From Melioribacteraceae bacterium (GTDB taxonomy: Bacteria > Bacteroidota > Ignavibacteria > Ignavibacteriales > Melioribacteraceae), in the NCBI GenBank assembly GCA_028282005.1, contig JANQIV010000177.1, positions 1 through 64,000 of the forward strand: a DNA stretch of 64,000 bases, written 5' to 3'. The notes beneath the pieces were generated by a model, which saw nothing but the letters and a program-made list of their open reading frames with translations, made no database searches and was not told the DNA's origin. This document shows positions 56,497-64,000 of this stretch, piece after piece; within the stretch, counting starts at the first letter, position 1; each line of letters opens with the position of its first letter. The position numbers and the translations under genes are program-made.

Positions 56497-57491
56497 TATT
56501 GTAATTCTTTCTTTACTGTATCAAAAAGTTTATCTGAAAAAATTGGTACGATCCCTACTTCTTCACAAACAAGTCCGCCAGAATAGTTAGCGAGATACGA
56601 AGCTTCATAAATGTCGGCTCCTGCAGCGAGTGCTATTGTTAAAGTAGAAATCACTGTGTCACCTGCTCCGGAAACATCACGGACTTTTCTTGCTTTAGTA
56701 GGAATTCGTTTTTCATCATTCTCCGATGCAAATATGGCAATACCTTCCTCACCTAATGTTAATAAGGCATATTTAGGATTTAGCTTTTCAAGCAAAAGTT
56801 TACCTGCATTAGTTACCGAATCGTTATCAAATATTCTAACTCCGAAAGCATCTTCTGTTTCTTTCCTATTTGGTTTGAAAACAGTAACATTTTTGTATTC
56901 AAAAAAGTTGTCAAATTTTGGATCGACCGTAATTATAATATTGTTCTCGTTAGCAATTTTTATGATTCTGTTTATTAACTTTTGTGTCAAGACTCCCTTG
57001 TTGTAATCCTGAAGAACAATTCCATCTAATGAGTTTTTATTGTTTTTAACAAAATCTAAAATTTTATCTTCAACTGAATTTTGAATTGCATTTTTATTTT
57101 CTTGATCAACTCTTACAACATGTTGATTATTTGCTATAACTCTAGTTTTAGTTGTTGTTGGCCTATTGTTATCAATAATAATTCCTGAATTATCAATTTT
57201 TGATTCAGACATTAATTCTTTGAAGATAATTCCATTATTGTCATTACCAATAACCCCAACTGGAATAGGGTAACCGCCAAGTGTTGATATATTAAGCGCT
57301 ACATTAGCAGCTCCGCCAAATCTTGAAAACTCATTGTCTACTTCAACCACAGGTACTGGGGCTTCAGGTGAGATGCGTTTTACATTACCCCAAAAATAGC
57401 TGTCAAGCATCATGTCACCAATAATAGCAATCCTTTTTCCTTTTATTTCATTTTGAATTTCATCTAATCTTTCTTTACTGATTGTAATCAC
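56496..57491 (-). CDS. rfaE1: D-glycero-beta-D-manno-heptose 7-phosphate kinase
   Basis: 331-residue PfkB-family sugar kinase: IAIIGDMMLDSYFWGNVKRISPEAPVPVVEVD, RFGGAANVALNISTLGG and the catalytic DVSGAGDTVISTLTIALAAGA. It phosphorylates heptose 7-phosphate at C1 before RfaE2 acts. Its end abuts rfaE2 and its start overlaps the propeller gene, so all are in one unit. Confidence 0.96.
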   Translation of the reverse strand: MITISKERLDEIQNEIKGKRIAIIGDMMLDSYFWGNVKRISPEAPVPVVEVDNEFSRFGGAANVALNISTLGGYPIPVGVIGNDNNGIIFKELMSESKIDNSGIIIDNNRPTTTKTRVIANNQHVVRVDQENKNAIQNSVEDKILDFVKNNKNSLDGIVLQDYNKGVLTQKLINRIIKIANENNIIITVDPKFDNFFEYKNVTVFKPNRKETEDAFGVRIFDNDSVTNAGKLLLEKLNPKYALLTLGEEGIAIFASENDEKRIPTKARKVRDVSGAGDTVISTLTIALAAGADIYEASYLANYSGGLVCEEVGIVPIFSDKLFDTVKKELQ

Positions 57492-58582
57492 TTTTTTACC
57501 TCTGCAAATATTCCGAATTGATTTGTTAAATTTATTCTAAACACACCTCTTGATGTTGCAAGCCAGATATGTGTTCCGTCAAAGTAAATGTCAAAAATTG
57601 ATTCCGGCAGTCTTTGATCTCTTATTAATTGAACCTCTCCGGTTAATGTATTTATTAAAGCTAAGCCTCTGCCGTATTGTTCCTTAGATGTTTTGCCGAA
57701 TTGATAAAGCCCGGCCCATAAAAACTTACCGGTTCTTTCAAGGCAGAAAACCCCATTACCGGAAAGGCCTGTATCCATCTCATATTTTTTCCATTCATTT
57801 TTTCTATTGTATTTATAAAGGCCGCCAATGTTGTAATCTGGGTTGTCCTCAGTTACAAATTCGTCAAGGCCTATCCAAATATTATTCTGTTCAACTTCTA
57901 ATGAAGCAACAGAAACAGTTTCTCCCTGTCCTCTGAAGTAATTGAATTTGTTGTCGTAAAAATGCAATCCCTGATAGAGATTTCTGGATTTTGATTTATT
58001 ATATTTATGTAAACCAGCTTCTGTTCCGAACCAGACTAAACTGTCGCCATCAACAGAAATTGATTTTATAATGTTGCTTTTTAGGTTACCGTCAACTGTC
58101 AAATCAAAATCAGTAAACCGTCTTTGCTTGATGTCAAATTTTGTTAAGTATTTGAATCTACCAATCCAAACTACTTTTTCGAAATCGTCATATTCAATTG
58201 CGCGAATCCAATTGCCAAGTTGACCGCCTTTCCCGAATTTTCTTTTCGACCATTTTTTTCTTTTTTTATCAAGAATTAAAAGTCCATCGGCAGAACCTGC
58301 AAATACGAACTTATCGTTTACATCGATACAATAGAAAAAATCTAATTGAATGTTGCTGGTTTTAGTGGAGTATTCGGTTTGTTTTCCGGTTCTGATATTG
58401 TGTTTAACGACGCCTTTGCCTTGAGTAGCAAACCATAAATTCTTGCCGTCGCTAGCAATTTCTGTTACAGCTACATCTTTGAAAACATTTTCAACTAGAA
58501 TGTCCGATTGAGTAAAAATGGTATTGCTCAATAATAAAAATGTTGCAATAATTAAAAATTTTTCAATATTATTTTTTGCCAT
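57488..58582 (-). CDS. Exported beta-propeller protein (two-component-regulator propeller type)
   Basis: 364 residues: signal sequence (KFLIIATFLLLSNTIFTQ) and repeated blades VTEIASDGKNLWFATQGKGVVKHN, FVFAGSADGLLIL, AIEYDDFEKVVWIGRFKYLTKFD, ISVDGDSLVWFGTEAGLHKYN, FDGTHIWLATSRGVFRIN, the Reg_prop pattern W-x-G/A-T. No kinase or output domain follows, so it is a stand-alone periplasmic propeller. The ATG at 58582 was chosen over a TTG 12 bases upstream. Coupled to rfaE1; a possible LPS or outer-membrane link is inferred from position only. Confidence 0.8.
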   Translation of the reverse strand: MAKNNIEKFLIIATFLLLSNTIFTQSDILVENVFKDVAVTEIASDGKNLWFATQGKGVVKHNIRTGKQTEYSTKTSNIQLDFFYCIDVNDKFVFAGSADGLLILDKKRKKWSKRKFGKGGQLGNWIRAIEYDDFEKVVWIGRFKYLTKFDIKQRRFTDFDLTVDGNLKSNIIKSISVDGDSLVWFGTEAGLHKYNKSKSRNLYQGLHFYDNKFNYFRGQGETVSVASLEVEQNNIWIGLDEFVTEDNPDYNIGGLYKYNRKNEWKKYEMDTGLSGNGVFCLERTGKFLWAGLYQFGKTSKEQYGRGLALINTLTGEVQLIRDQRLPESIFDIYFDGTHIWLATSRGVFRINLTNQFGIFAEVKK

Positions 58583-58695
58583 AATTTCTATCAATGTGTT
58601 TTTATTAAACTAAGTAAGATAAAAATTTATTAATCGATAAACATTATAATTGCTTTATTGTTTCGGATTTTGAATCGGATGTGATATAAAGAATA

Positions 58696-59427
58696 CTAAG
58701 AAACGAATTCTATCTTGAATTCGTTCTGAAATCCTTCAATTAATGATTTTGATAATTTAGAGTAGTCTGTTTTTTCATTTGTGATTGTTTCAATCTCAAT
58801 TGTTTTGTTATTTAATTCATCTGCAAGTGAGTTTAATGCATTCCCATCGCAGTTTGCAAGATAGTTTGTAAGCCTTTTATGATAATTTCCGCAAAGTATT
58901 GAACCATGCTGAAGTATAACTCCGCCAACTTTGCGTTGAGCACTGCCGATAAGTTTTTTTCCCTCGAATTTTACTTCGCTTTTAGCTGTTGAAGCAAAAC
59001 ACATTACTCCTGACGGTTGGTTTAACAATTGTGGAAAATTTGGTTGAATGTTTTCAAGTTCAACTTCACTTAGCATTTCGCTGTAATTTTTTAATCCGCT
59101 AACCAATGCCAAAGAGATTTTAGTATAAATTTCTCGAGCTGAAAAAATTTCGTTAACAGGCATTGCGACAGAGTAGGTTATTTCTTCAGCGTGAAGTATT
59201 GCCCTTCCGCCGGTTGGTCTTTTTACTACATCAATGTTATCAGCTTCAGTTTTCTCTAAATTTATGTCTTCAAATTTTTGGTTTGCACCTAGAGAAATAG
59301 CAAAAGGACTCCACTGATAAAGCCTGAAAAAACAATCACCACTTTTACTTTTATCAATTAAGGAGAAATCGAAATCCATGTTAAAGCGGCCGGTATTGCC
59401 GCCGCTTTCAATTAAATGCCATTTCAT
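58696..59427 (-). CDS. Lipoyl/octanoyl transferase, LipM-like
   Basis: 243 residues of the BPL/LplA/LipB fold: FFRLYQWSPFAISLGANQK, VVKRPTGGRAILHAEEITYSV, then C143 in GVMCFASTAKSEV, EGKKLIGSAQRKVGGVILQHGSILC. The cysteine within the CFA sequence followed by G-K-K-L-x-G-S-A-Q and V-I-L-Q-H-G-S-I matches the octanoyltransferase LipM of Bacillus rather than LplA, and there is no C-terminal LplA domain. It would transfer octanoyl from acyl carrier protein to a lipoyl-domain lysine. Its ATG overlaps the lpxA stop by 4 bases, an unusual place for lipoate synthesis. Confidence 0.85.
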   Translation of the reverse strand: MKWHLIESGGNTGRFNMDFDFSLIDKSKSGDCFFRLYQWSPFAISLGANQKFEDINLEKTEADNIDVVKRPTGGRAILHAEEITYSVAMPVNEIFSAREIYTKISLALVSGLKNYSEMLSEVELENIQPNFPQLLNQPSGVMCFASTAKSEVKFEGKKLIGSAQRKVGGVILQHGSILCGNYHKRLTNYLANCDGNALNSLADELNNKTIEIETITNEKTDYSKLSKSLIEGFQNEFKIEFVS

Positions 59428-60200
59428 TTTCTGAGGACTGTTCTCTTACTTTTATTCAAAAATTCGAGAATCAATTTTACGTGCGGATCTGATCCCAATT
59501 CTTCATCGAGCTTCTTTTTTGAGTCTGAAAAATTTAAAGCGGGATCGTAATAAATTTCGTAGGCTTTTTTCAAAATGTTAATATCTTCAGTTGAAAAACC
59601 TCTTCTTTTAAGCCCTATTGAATTTAATCCCGCAAATCTCATTGGTTCATTTGCCGCAAGTACAAATGGGGGGATATCAACTACAACTCTGTAACCACCG
59701 CCAACCATTGCATGTGAGCCAATAATACTGAATTGGTGTACGGGAGTCATTCCCCCGATAATTACGTGGTCGCCGATTTCAACATGACCGCCAATTTGAA
59801 CGCCATTCGAGAAAATACAATTGTCCCCAATTACGCAATCATGAGCTATATGAGCATAATCCATCACGAGACAATTTTTACCGATTTTTGAGTAACCTAA
59901 TTCACTTGTTCCTTTGTGAAGAGTAGTGAATTCTCTGATTTTACAGTCATCTCCAATATAAAAATATGTTTCTTCGCCTTTGTATTTTAAATCTTGATTA
60001 GCGTTTGAAACAGAGGCCGCTTGAAAAATCTCAACTCTTTTCCCAATTCTTGCGCCATCATAAACACAAACATGTGGTCCGATTCTAGTATCGTTATCAA
60101 TTTCAACATCATCATAAATTACTGAAAAAGGCCCAACTTCAATATTGTCACCCAATCTTGCTTTTTTACTAACAACAGCGGTTTCGTGAATTTTATTCAT
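59424..60200 (-). CDS. lpxA: UDP-N-acetylglucosamine acyltransferase
   Basis: 258 residues of left-handed beta-helix hexapeptide repeats followed by a helical C-terminus. IHETAVVSKKARLGDNIEVGPFSVI, YAHIAHDCVIGDNCIFSNGVQIGGHVEIGDHVIIGG with the catalytic histidine region, VHQFSIIGSHAMVGG and NSIGLKRRGFS. First committed acylation in lipid A synthesis. Five bases after lpxC-fabZ. Confidence 0.97.
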   Translation of the reverse strand: MNKIHETAVVSKKARLGDNIEVGPFSVIYDDVEIDNDTRIGPHVCVYDGARIGKRVEIFQAASVSNANQDLKYKGEETYFYIGDDCKIREFTTLHKGTSELGYSKIGKNCLVMDYAHIAHDCVIGDNCIFSNGVQIGGHVEIGDHVIIGGMTPVHQFSIIGSHAMVGGGYRVVVDIPPFVLAANEPMRFAGLNSIGLKRRGFSTEDINILKKAYEIYYDPALNFSDSKKKLDEELGSDPHVKLILEFLNKSKRTVLRK

Positions 60201-60205
60201 AATTA

Positions 60206-61615
60206 TTACTCTTCATCTTTTGGTCTGTCAACAACGGCAGCAGTAAACTCTGCTTCAGAAACTAAATTTTGATCCACAAAGGCTTTCCCTTTCATAACAA
60301 CGTATCTACTTTTTTGCTGAACCATTTCAATTTCAAATACTAGCTGATCACCAGGTACAACTGGTTTTCTGAATTTCACATTATTTATAGCCATAAAATA
60401 AACTAGTTTTTCCTGCGGATTTGGAATAGCATTTAGCAATAAAATCCCTCCGGTTTGCGCCATTGCTTCAACTTGTAAAACACCGGGCATAATTGGTTGA
60501 CCAGGGAAATGTCCTTGGAAAAATTGTTCGTTAAAAGTTACCGATTTAACACCGACTACTTTTTTGCCAATTTCAATGTGTGTTATTTTATCAACAAGTA
60601 ATAAGGGATAACGATGTGGAAGTATTTTGTGAATAGCATTAATGTCGAATACAACACCTTCAGTTTTTAGATGCTGGTATTTTTTTACTAATTTCTTTTG
60701 CTGATATAATTTTCTAATTTTTTTCGCAAATTCAACGTTTGCTTTGTGTCCCGGACGAGCAGCTAAAATTTGAGCTTTTAACGGAACACCGATTAAAGCT
60801 AAATCACCGATCATATCTAATAGTTTGTGGCGGACAGGTTCGTTCCTAAATCTAAGTGACTTATCATTTAAGAAGCCTGATTTACCAACTGTAATTTTAT
60901 CTTCAACACCGATTTTGATTCTTAAATCATCGAGCTGTTTTTCAGTAATTTCATGGTCAACAATTACAACTGCATTTTCTAAGTTGCCACCTTTAATTAA
61001 ACCAAGATCAGCCAATGCTTCAACTTCACTTAAAAAGCAAAATGTTCTTGCCGGAGCAAATTCTGAAACAAATTCTTTTTCAAGGTCGAATAATCCAGAA
61101 TGCTGACTACCTAATGCAGGATTTTGATAATCAACCATTACTGTAAGTCTGTAACTATCAAGAGGAAGAGCAACGATATCGATTTGCGCTTCTTCGTCAT
61201 GGTACATTACAGTATCATCTATTATCAAATAATCTTTTGGAGACTGTTGTTGTATAAATCCGGCTTCCAATAAAATTTCGACATAAGGCATTGAACTACC
61301 GTCGCCAACAGGAGGTTCGATACCGTTCATTTCAATAATTATGTTATCTATTTGTAAACCATAAGTTGCAGCTAAAACGTGTTCAACAGTATGTACCTTT
61401 GCATCACCAATTGCTAAGGTTGTTCCTCTTGAAATATCTACTACATGGTCAACAATTGCAGGTATTTCCGGATTTCCACCTAAGTCGGTTCTTACAAATT
61501 TTACTCCATAATTTTCAGGAGCTGGTTTAAAGGTCATTGTACATTCATGGCCGGTGTGCAGGCCTGTTCCAGACATGGAAACTTCTTTGGCGATGGTTCT
61601 TTGAAGTTCGAGCAT
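60206..61615 (-). CDS. lpxC-fabZ: Bifunctional UDP-3-O-acyl-GlcNAc deacetylase / hydroxyacyl-ACP dehydratase
   Basis: 469 residues. LpxC (about 1-300): QRTIAKEVSMSGTGLHTGHECTMTFKPAPENYGVKFVRTDL, HTVEHVLAATYGL with a zinc histidine, and VRHKLLDMIGDLALIG. FabZ (about 315-469): FDINAIHKILPHRYPLLLVDKI, the active-site HFPGQPIMPGVLQVEAMAQTGGILLL. The LpxC-FabZ fusion is a known Bacteroidota/Chlorobi trait and links lipid A and fatty-acid synthesis in one protein. The LpxD gene ends at its start codon. Confidence 0.97.
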   Translation of the reverse strand: MLELQRTIAKEVSMSGTGLHTGHECTMTFKPAPENYGVKFVRTDLGGNPEIPAIVDHVVDISRGTTLAIGDAKVHTVEHVLAATYGLQIDNIIIEMNGIEPPVGDGSSMPYVEILLEAGFIQQQSPKDYLIIDDTVMYHDEEAQIDIVALPLDSYRLTVMVDYQNPALGSQHSGLFDLEKEFVSEFAPARTFCFLSEVEALADLGLIKGGNLENAVVIVDHEITEKQLDDLRIKIGVEDKITVGKSGFLNDKSLRFRNEPVRHKLLDMIGDLALIGVPLKAQILAARPGHKANVEFAKKIRKLYQQKKLVKKYQHLKTEGVVFDINAIHKILPHRYPLLLVDKITHIEIGKKVVGVKSVTFNEQFFQGHFPGQPIMPGVLQVEAMAQTGGILLLNAIPNPQEKLVYFMAINNVKFRKPVVPGDQLVFEIEMVQQKSRYVVMKGKAFVDQNLVSEAEFTAAVVDRPKDEE

Positions 61616-62673
61616 TAAGAATTATTCTCCGTCTTTTTTTCTAACAGGTTTTCCAGTTCGCTTATTTTCTTTTCCAAATTTGCTATTTTTTCAGAATATT
61701 TGGGTAGATTTCTAATATGCGATTCAAGCCGTAAACTTGTGCCCAATTCTTTTGCCGGGTAACCGAAATACGTACCGGGTTTTTTCAAGGATTTTGAAAC
61801 CCCAGACTGCGCTCCGATAATAACTTTGTCAGCAATTTCAATGTGCCCAACTGTTCCAACTTGACCGGCTAATATACAACTTTTTCCTATTTTAGTGCTA
61901 CCTGAAACTCCTGTTTGTGCAGAAATAACTGTATTTTCTCCAACTTCAACATTATGCGCTATTTGAACTAAATTATCAATTTTTGCACCTTTTCTAATAA
62001 TTGTTGAATCCAATGCTGCTCTGTCTATTGAAACATTAGACCCGAGCTCAACATCATCTTCAATTACAACATTCCCAATTTGAGGTACTTTTTTGTAAAC
62101 ACCATTTTTATCTGGAACATATCCAAATCCATCTGAACCTATAACAGTGTTCGAATGGATGATTACATTATTTCCAATTAGACTGTTTTCCCGAATTGTA
62201 ATATTCGAATAAATTAAACAGTTTGATCCAATAATTGTATTATCAAGAATAACGGTATTGTGCAATATTTTAGTGTTATCCCCAATTGTACAGTTGTTGC
62301 CAACTACAACATTTTTTCCCAAAACAACATTTTCACCGATTTTGCAATGTTCACCCATAGAAGCTGTTTCATCAATTCCGGATGTAGAAATCTCATAATT
62401 GAAATATTGCATTAATATTTGTTGAAAAGCTGCTTTTGGATCTTCAACCTCAATAAAAGTAAGGTCGTCTCTGTTTTTTTCTGTTTCGGGTTTAACTAAG
62501 ACTGCTGTAGCGTTTGTTGTTTGAAGGTATTTTTCGTAAGAAGAAAGATAGAGAAAAGTTAAATCACCTTTGCTGGCGTTTTCAATTTTTGCAACGCCGG
62601 TTAAAATTATGTCTGAATTACCTAAAATTTTGCCGCCAACAAGATTGGCGGCATCTAATATATTTATTTCCAT
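61615..62673 (-). CDS. lpxD: UDP-3-O-acylglucosamine N-acyltransferase
   Basis: 352 residues. The N-terminal uridine-binding domain (KGDLTFLYLSSYEKYLQTT) is followed by hexapeptide repeats (MGEHCKIGENVVLGKNVVVGNNC, RENSLIGNNVIIHSNTVIGSDGFGY, VSIDRAALDSTIIRKGAKIDNLVQIAHNVEVGENT) containing the catalytic histidine in IAHNV, and a C-terminal coiled coil (EKIANLEKKISELENLLEKK). Third enzyme of lipid A synthesis. Confidence 0.97.
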   Translation of the reverse strand: MEINILDAANLVGGKILGNSDIILTGVAKIENASKGDLTFLYLSSYEKYLQTTNATAVLVKPETEKNRDDLTFIEVEDPKAAFQQILMQYFNYEISTSGIDETASMGEHCKIGENVVLGKNVVVGNNCTIGDNTKILHNTVILDNTIIGSNCLIYSNITIRENSLIGNNVIIHSNTVIGSDGFGYVPDKNGVYKKVPQIGNVVIEDDVELGSNVSIDRAALDSTIIRKGAKIDNLVQIAHNVEVGENTVISAQTGVSGSTKIGKSCILAGQVGTVGHIEIADKVIIGAQSGVSKSLKKPGTYFGYPAKELGTSLRLESHIRNLPKYSEKIANLEKKISELENLLEKKTENNS

Positions 62674-62679
62674 TAAGTG

Positions 62680-63195
62680 TCATTTTAATTTTAGTTTATC
62701 AAGAACTTCATTTGTTACATCGTATTCGTCCTTGGCATAAAGGAAGAGGATATCTCCACTTCTATCAAAAACAAAATCTAATCCTTTTTCTTCGGCAACT
62801 TCTCTTATGGCAAGGAATATTTTGTTCTGAACGGGTCTCATTACTTCATCTTGTTTTCTGAATAATTCTCCGTTAACACCGAATTTTTGTTGCCTGTATT
62901 TATCAACTTCCTGTTCAAGAGCGATTAATTCTTTTTCTATCTCTGCCCGTTTTTGATCACTCATTATTAACTTTCGTTCTTCATAAGCATCGTATTCTTT
63001 TTGCCATTCTCTTTCAAGTTTAGAAAGTTCATCCTGCCATTCTTGAATAAGAGCATCAAGACTAGCTTGTGCATCTTGCGCATCGGGTAGTTCTTTCATA
63101 ATTGTATCAGAATCAACATACCCAATTTGAGGTTGGGAGTAAATACCTGTAGTGAGTGAAAATAGGAAACAAAGAATTGAGATTGTTTTTTTCAT
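62680..63195 (-). CDS. OmpH/Skp family periplasmic chaperone (second copy)
   Basis: 171 residues with a signal peptide (TISILCFLFSLTTGIYSQ). QIGYVDSDTIMKELPDAQDAQASLDALIQEWQDELSKLEREWQKEYDAY is the OmpH start, then a long coiled coil of the tentacle arms and a C-terminal strand (GLDFVFDRSGDILFLYAKDEYDVT). It would hold unfolded outer-membrane proteins for BamA. It lies between lpxD and a paralogue. Confidence 0.93.
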   Translation of the reverse strand: MKKTISILCFLFSLTTGIYSQPQIGYVDSDTIMKELPDAQDAQASLDALIQEWQDELSKLEREWQKEYDAYEERKLIMSDQKRAEIEKELIALEQEVDKYRQQKFGVNGELFRKQDEVMRPVQNKIFLAIREVAEEKGLDFVFDRSGDILFLYAKDEYDVTNEVLDKLKLK

Positions 63196-63206
63196 AATTC
63201 TACTTT

Positions 63207-63734
63207 TTATTTATCTTTTTTTAATCTGTCTAATACTTTGAAAGTCATATCAAAATCTGAATCGCCATAAAGCATAATTGAAGCAGTTTCAGTTTTGTCG
63301 AATACAAAAGTATAACCTTCTTCTGATGCAACGGTTTCAATTATTTTTAATACTCTTTCGCGTATAGGTTTGTAGAGTTCAGCTTGCTTTACAAACAATT
63401 CTCCGCCCTGGCCAAATTTTGTTTGATCAAATTGTTGAATTGCTTGTTCTTCTCGTGCTAATTCTTGCTGAGCTTTTTGAAGATCAGCTTCAGGCATTGT
63501 TTCGGCTTTTTGCTGATAATCTTGAAATTTCTTTTGAAACGCTGTTACCATACTATCCCTGGATGCTCTCCATTTACTTGCTATTGCTTCAAGATCGCTT
63601 TGAGCCTTAATAGCAGGAGCATATTGTTCATAAATTACTTCAGAATCAACGTAACCAGTTTTTTGTGTTATCATCTGAGCAAATAAATTTGCAGAAATAG
63701 TAAAGAACAATAGTATAAAGAATAGATTTTTCAC
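63207..63734 (-). CDS. OmpH/Skp family periplasmic chaperone (first copy)
   Basis: 175 residues with a signal peptide (FFILLFFTISANLFAQ). QKTGYVDSEVIYEQYAPAIKAQSDLEAIASKWRASRDSM is followed by a coiled coil rich in Gln/Glu/Ala and GYTFVFDKTETASIMLYGDSDFDMT. It is clearly a tandem duplicate of the next gene with the same layout. Directly downstream of bamA, the classic bamA-skp order. Confidence 0.94.
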   Translation of the reverse strand: MKNLFFILLFFTISANLFAQMITQKTGYVDSEVIYEQYAPAIKAQSDLEAIASKWRASRDSMVTAFQKKFQDYQQKAETMPEADLQKAQQELAREEQAIQQFDQTKFGQGGELFVKQAELYKPIRERVLKIIETVASEEGYTFVFDKTETASIMLYGDSDFDMTFKVLDRLKKDK

Positions 63735-63758
63735 TTTTACCTCATTATTATGTTAATG

Positions 63759-64000
63759 TTATAATCCTCTTCCAAATTGGAAATGGAATTCCCACTTTGG
63801 ATCTAAACCGTCTACAGATTTTCTGTCAAATCCGTAGCCGTAATCAAAACCTAATAAACCAACAGGCTGAACAAGTAATCTTGCTCCGAACCCAACTGAT
63901 CTTTTTAAATCAAAAAAGTCTGCTTCCTTTATAGATAAGAATGTATTACCGGCTTCAGCAAAAGCTAAAACGTAAATCGGAATTGGTTCGAGAGCTAATG
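63759..64000 (-). CDS. bamA: BamA outer-membrane assembly factor, C-terminal end only
   Basis: The frame is open to the right edge on the minus strand and encodes the last 80 residues of a BamA/Omp85 barrel: AEAGNTFLSIKEADFFDLKRSVGFGAR, QPVGLLGFDYGYGFD, then WEFHFQFGRGL and stop. The final strand with terminal hydrophobic residues and the G-x-G-x-R, PVGLLGFDYGYG motifs are typical of BamA in this superphylum. The start, POTRA domains and most of the barrel lie beyond the window. Upstream gene of the skp and lipid A genes. Confidence 0.88.
   Translation of the reverse strand, partial: LALEPIPIYVLAFAEAGNTFLSIKEADFFDLKRSVGFGARLLVQPVGLLGFDYGYGFDRKSVDGLDPKWEFHFQFGRGL

Overview
The window looks like a contig from an Ignavibacteria-type member of the Bacteroidota/Chlorobi/Ignavibacteriota superphylum. 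The signs are low GC and AT-rich spacers, a type IX secretion (T9SS) type-A C-terminal sorting domain with the NYPNPFNPST motif, an LpxC-FabZ fusion, separate RfaE1 and RfaE2 proteins, separate SecD and SecF, a Gram-negative envelope with lipid A genes, TonB receptors and BamA, and a membrane pyrophosphatase. No rRNA, tRNA, CRISPR array, insertion sequence or integrase was recognised.

Left part (1-17.9 kb), accessory and metal/cofactor functions. A 5'-truncated BtuB-like TonB receptor is followed by a T9SS-sorted beta-propeller, which may be a BtuG-like cobalamin-capture pair, and a small cysteine-rich CWC protein. Next is a five-gene metal-export operon: degenerate HMA-like modules lacking CxxC, a P1B-type ATPase whose CPC motif is replaced by S-C-G, and a small one-TM protein reminiscent of mycobacterial PacL scaffolds. 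On the other strand lies a copper-import pair: a TonB receptor with the OprC-like CxxxM...HxM copper site and a small Cys-rich envelope protein. Then come a tandem GNAT acetyltransferase, a CpcT/CpeT-family protein with an apparent 3' frameshift, and a four-gene locus made of a DUF5675 protein, a polytopic-membrane N-acetylmuramidase and two DUF4230 envelope proteins. The last locus is the best candidate for an undescribed system.

Middle (17.9-35.8 kb). Here are polyphosphate kinase, dCMP deaminase, an FNR/2Fe-2S reductase, an orphan histidine kinase, adenylosuccinate synthetase, and a large partner-switching signalling island. The island holds two STAS antagonists, one RsbW-like kinase, three membrane or GAF-linked PP2C/SpoIIE phosphatases, and an ECF sigma factor coupled to an unknown membrane protein. 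An alanine/sodium symporter and a strong bidirectional terminator close it.

Right part (35.8-64 kb), mostly minus-strand housekeeping: secF-secD; the rpsF-ssb-rpsR-rplI operon; prs-rplY-pth-hppA; then a long envelope-biogenesis run read from the right edge: bamA (3' end only), two OmpH/Skp chaperones, lpxD, lpxC-fabZ, lpxA, a LipM-like octanoyltransferase, a propeller protein, rfaE1, rfaE2, tamB, rnr, and a 1092-residue metallopeptidase/TolB-propeller/barrel fusion.

Two single-base T indels (near 12227 and 12663-12669) break or displace reading frames in adjacent genes. They may be real mutations or assembly errors.
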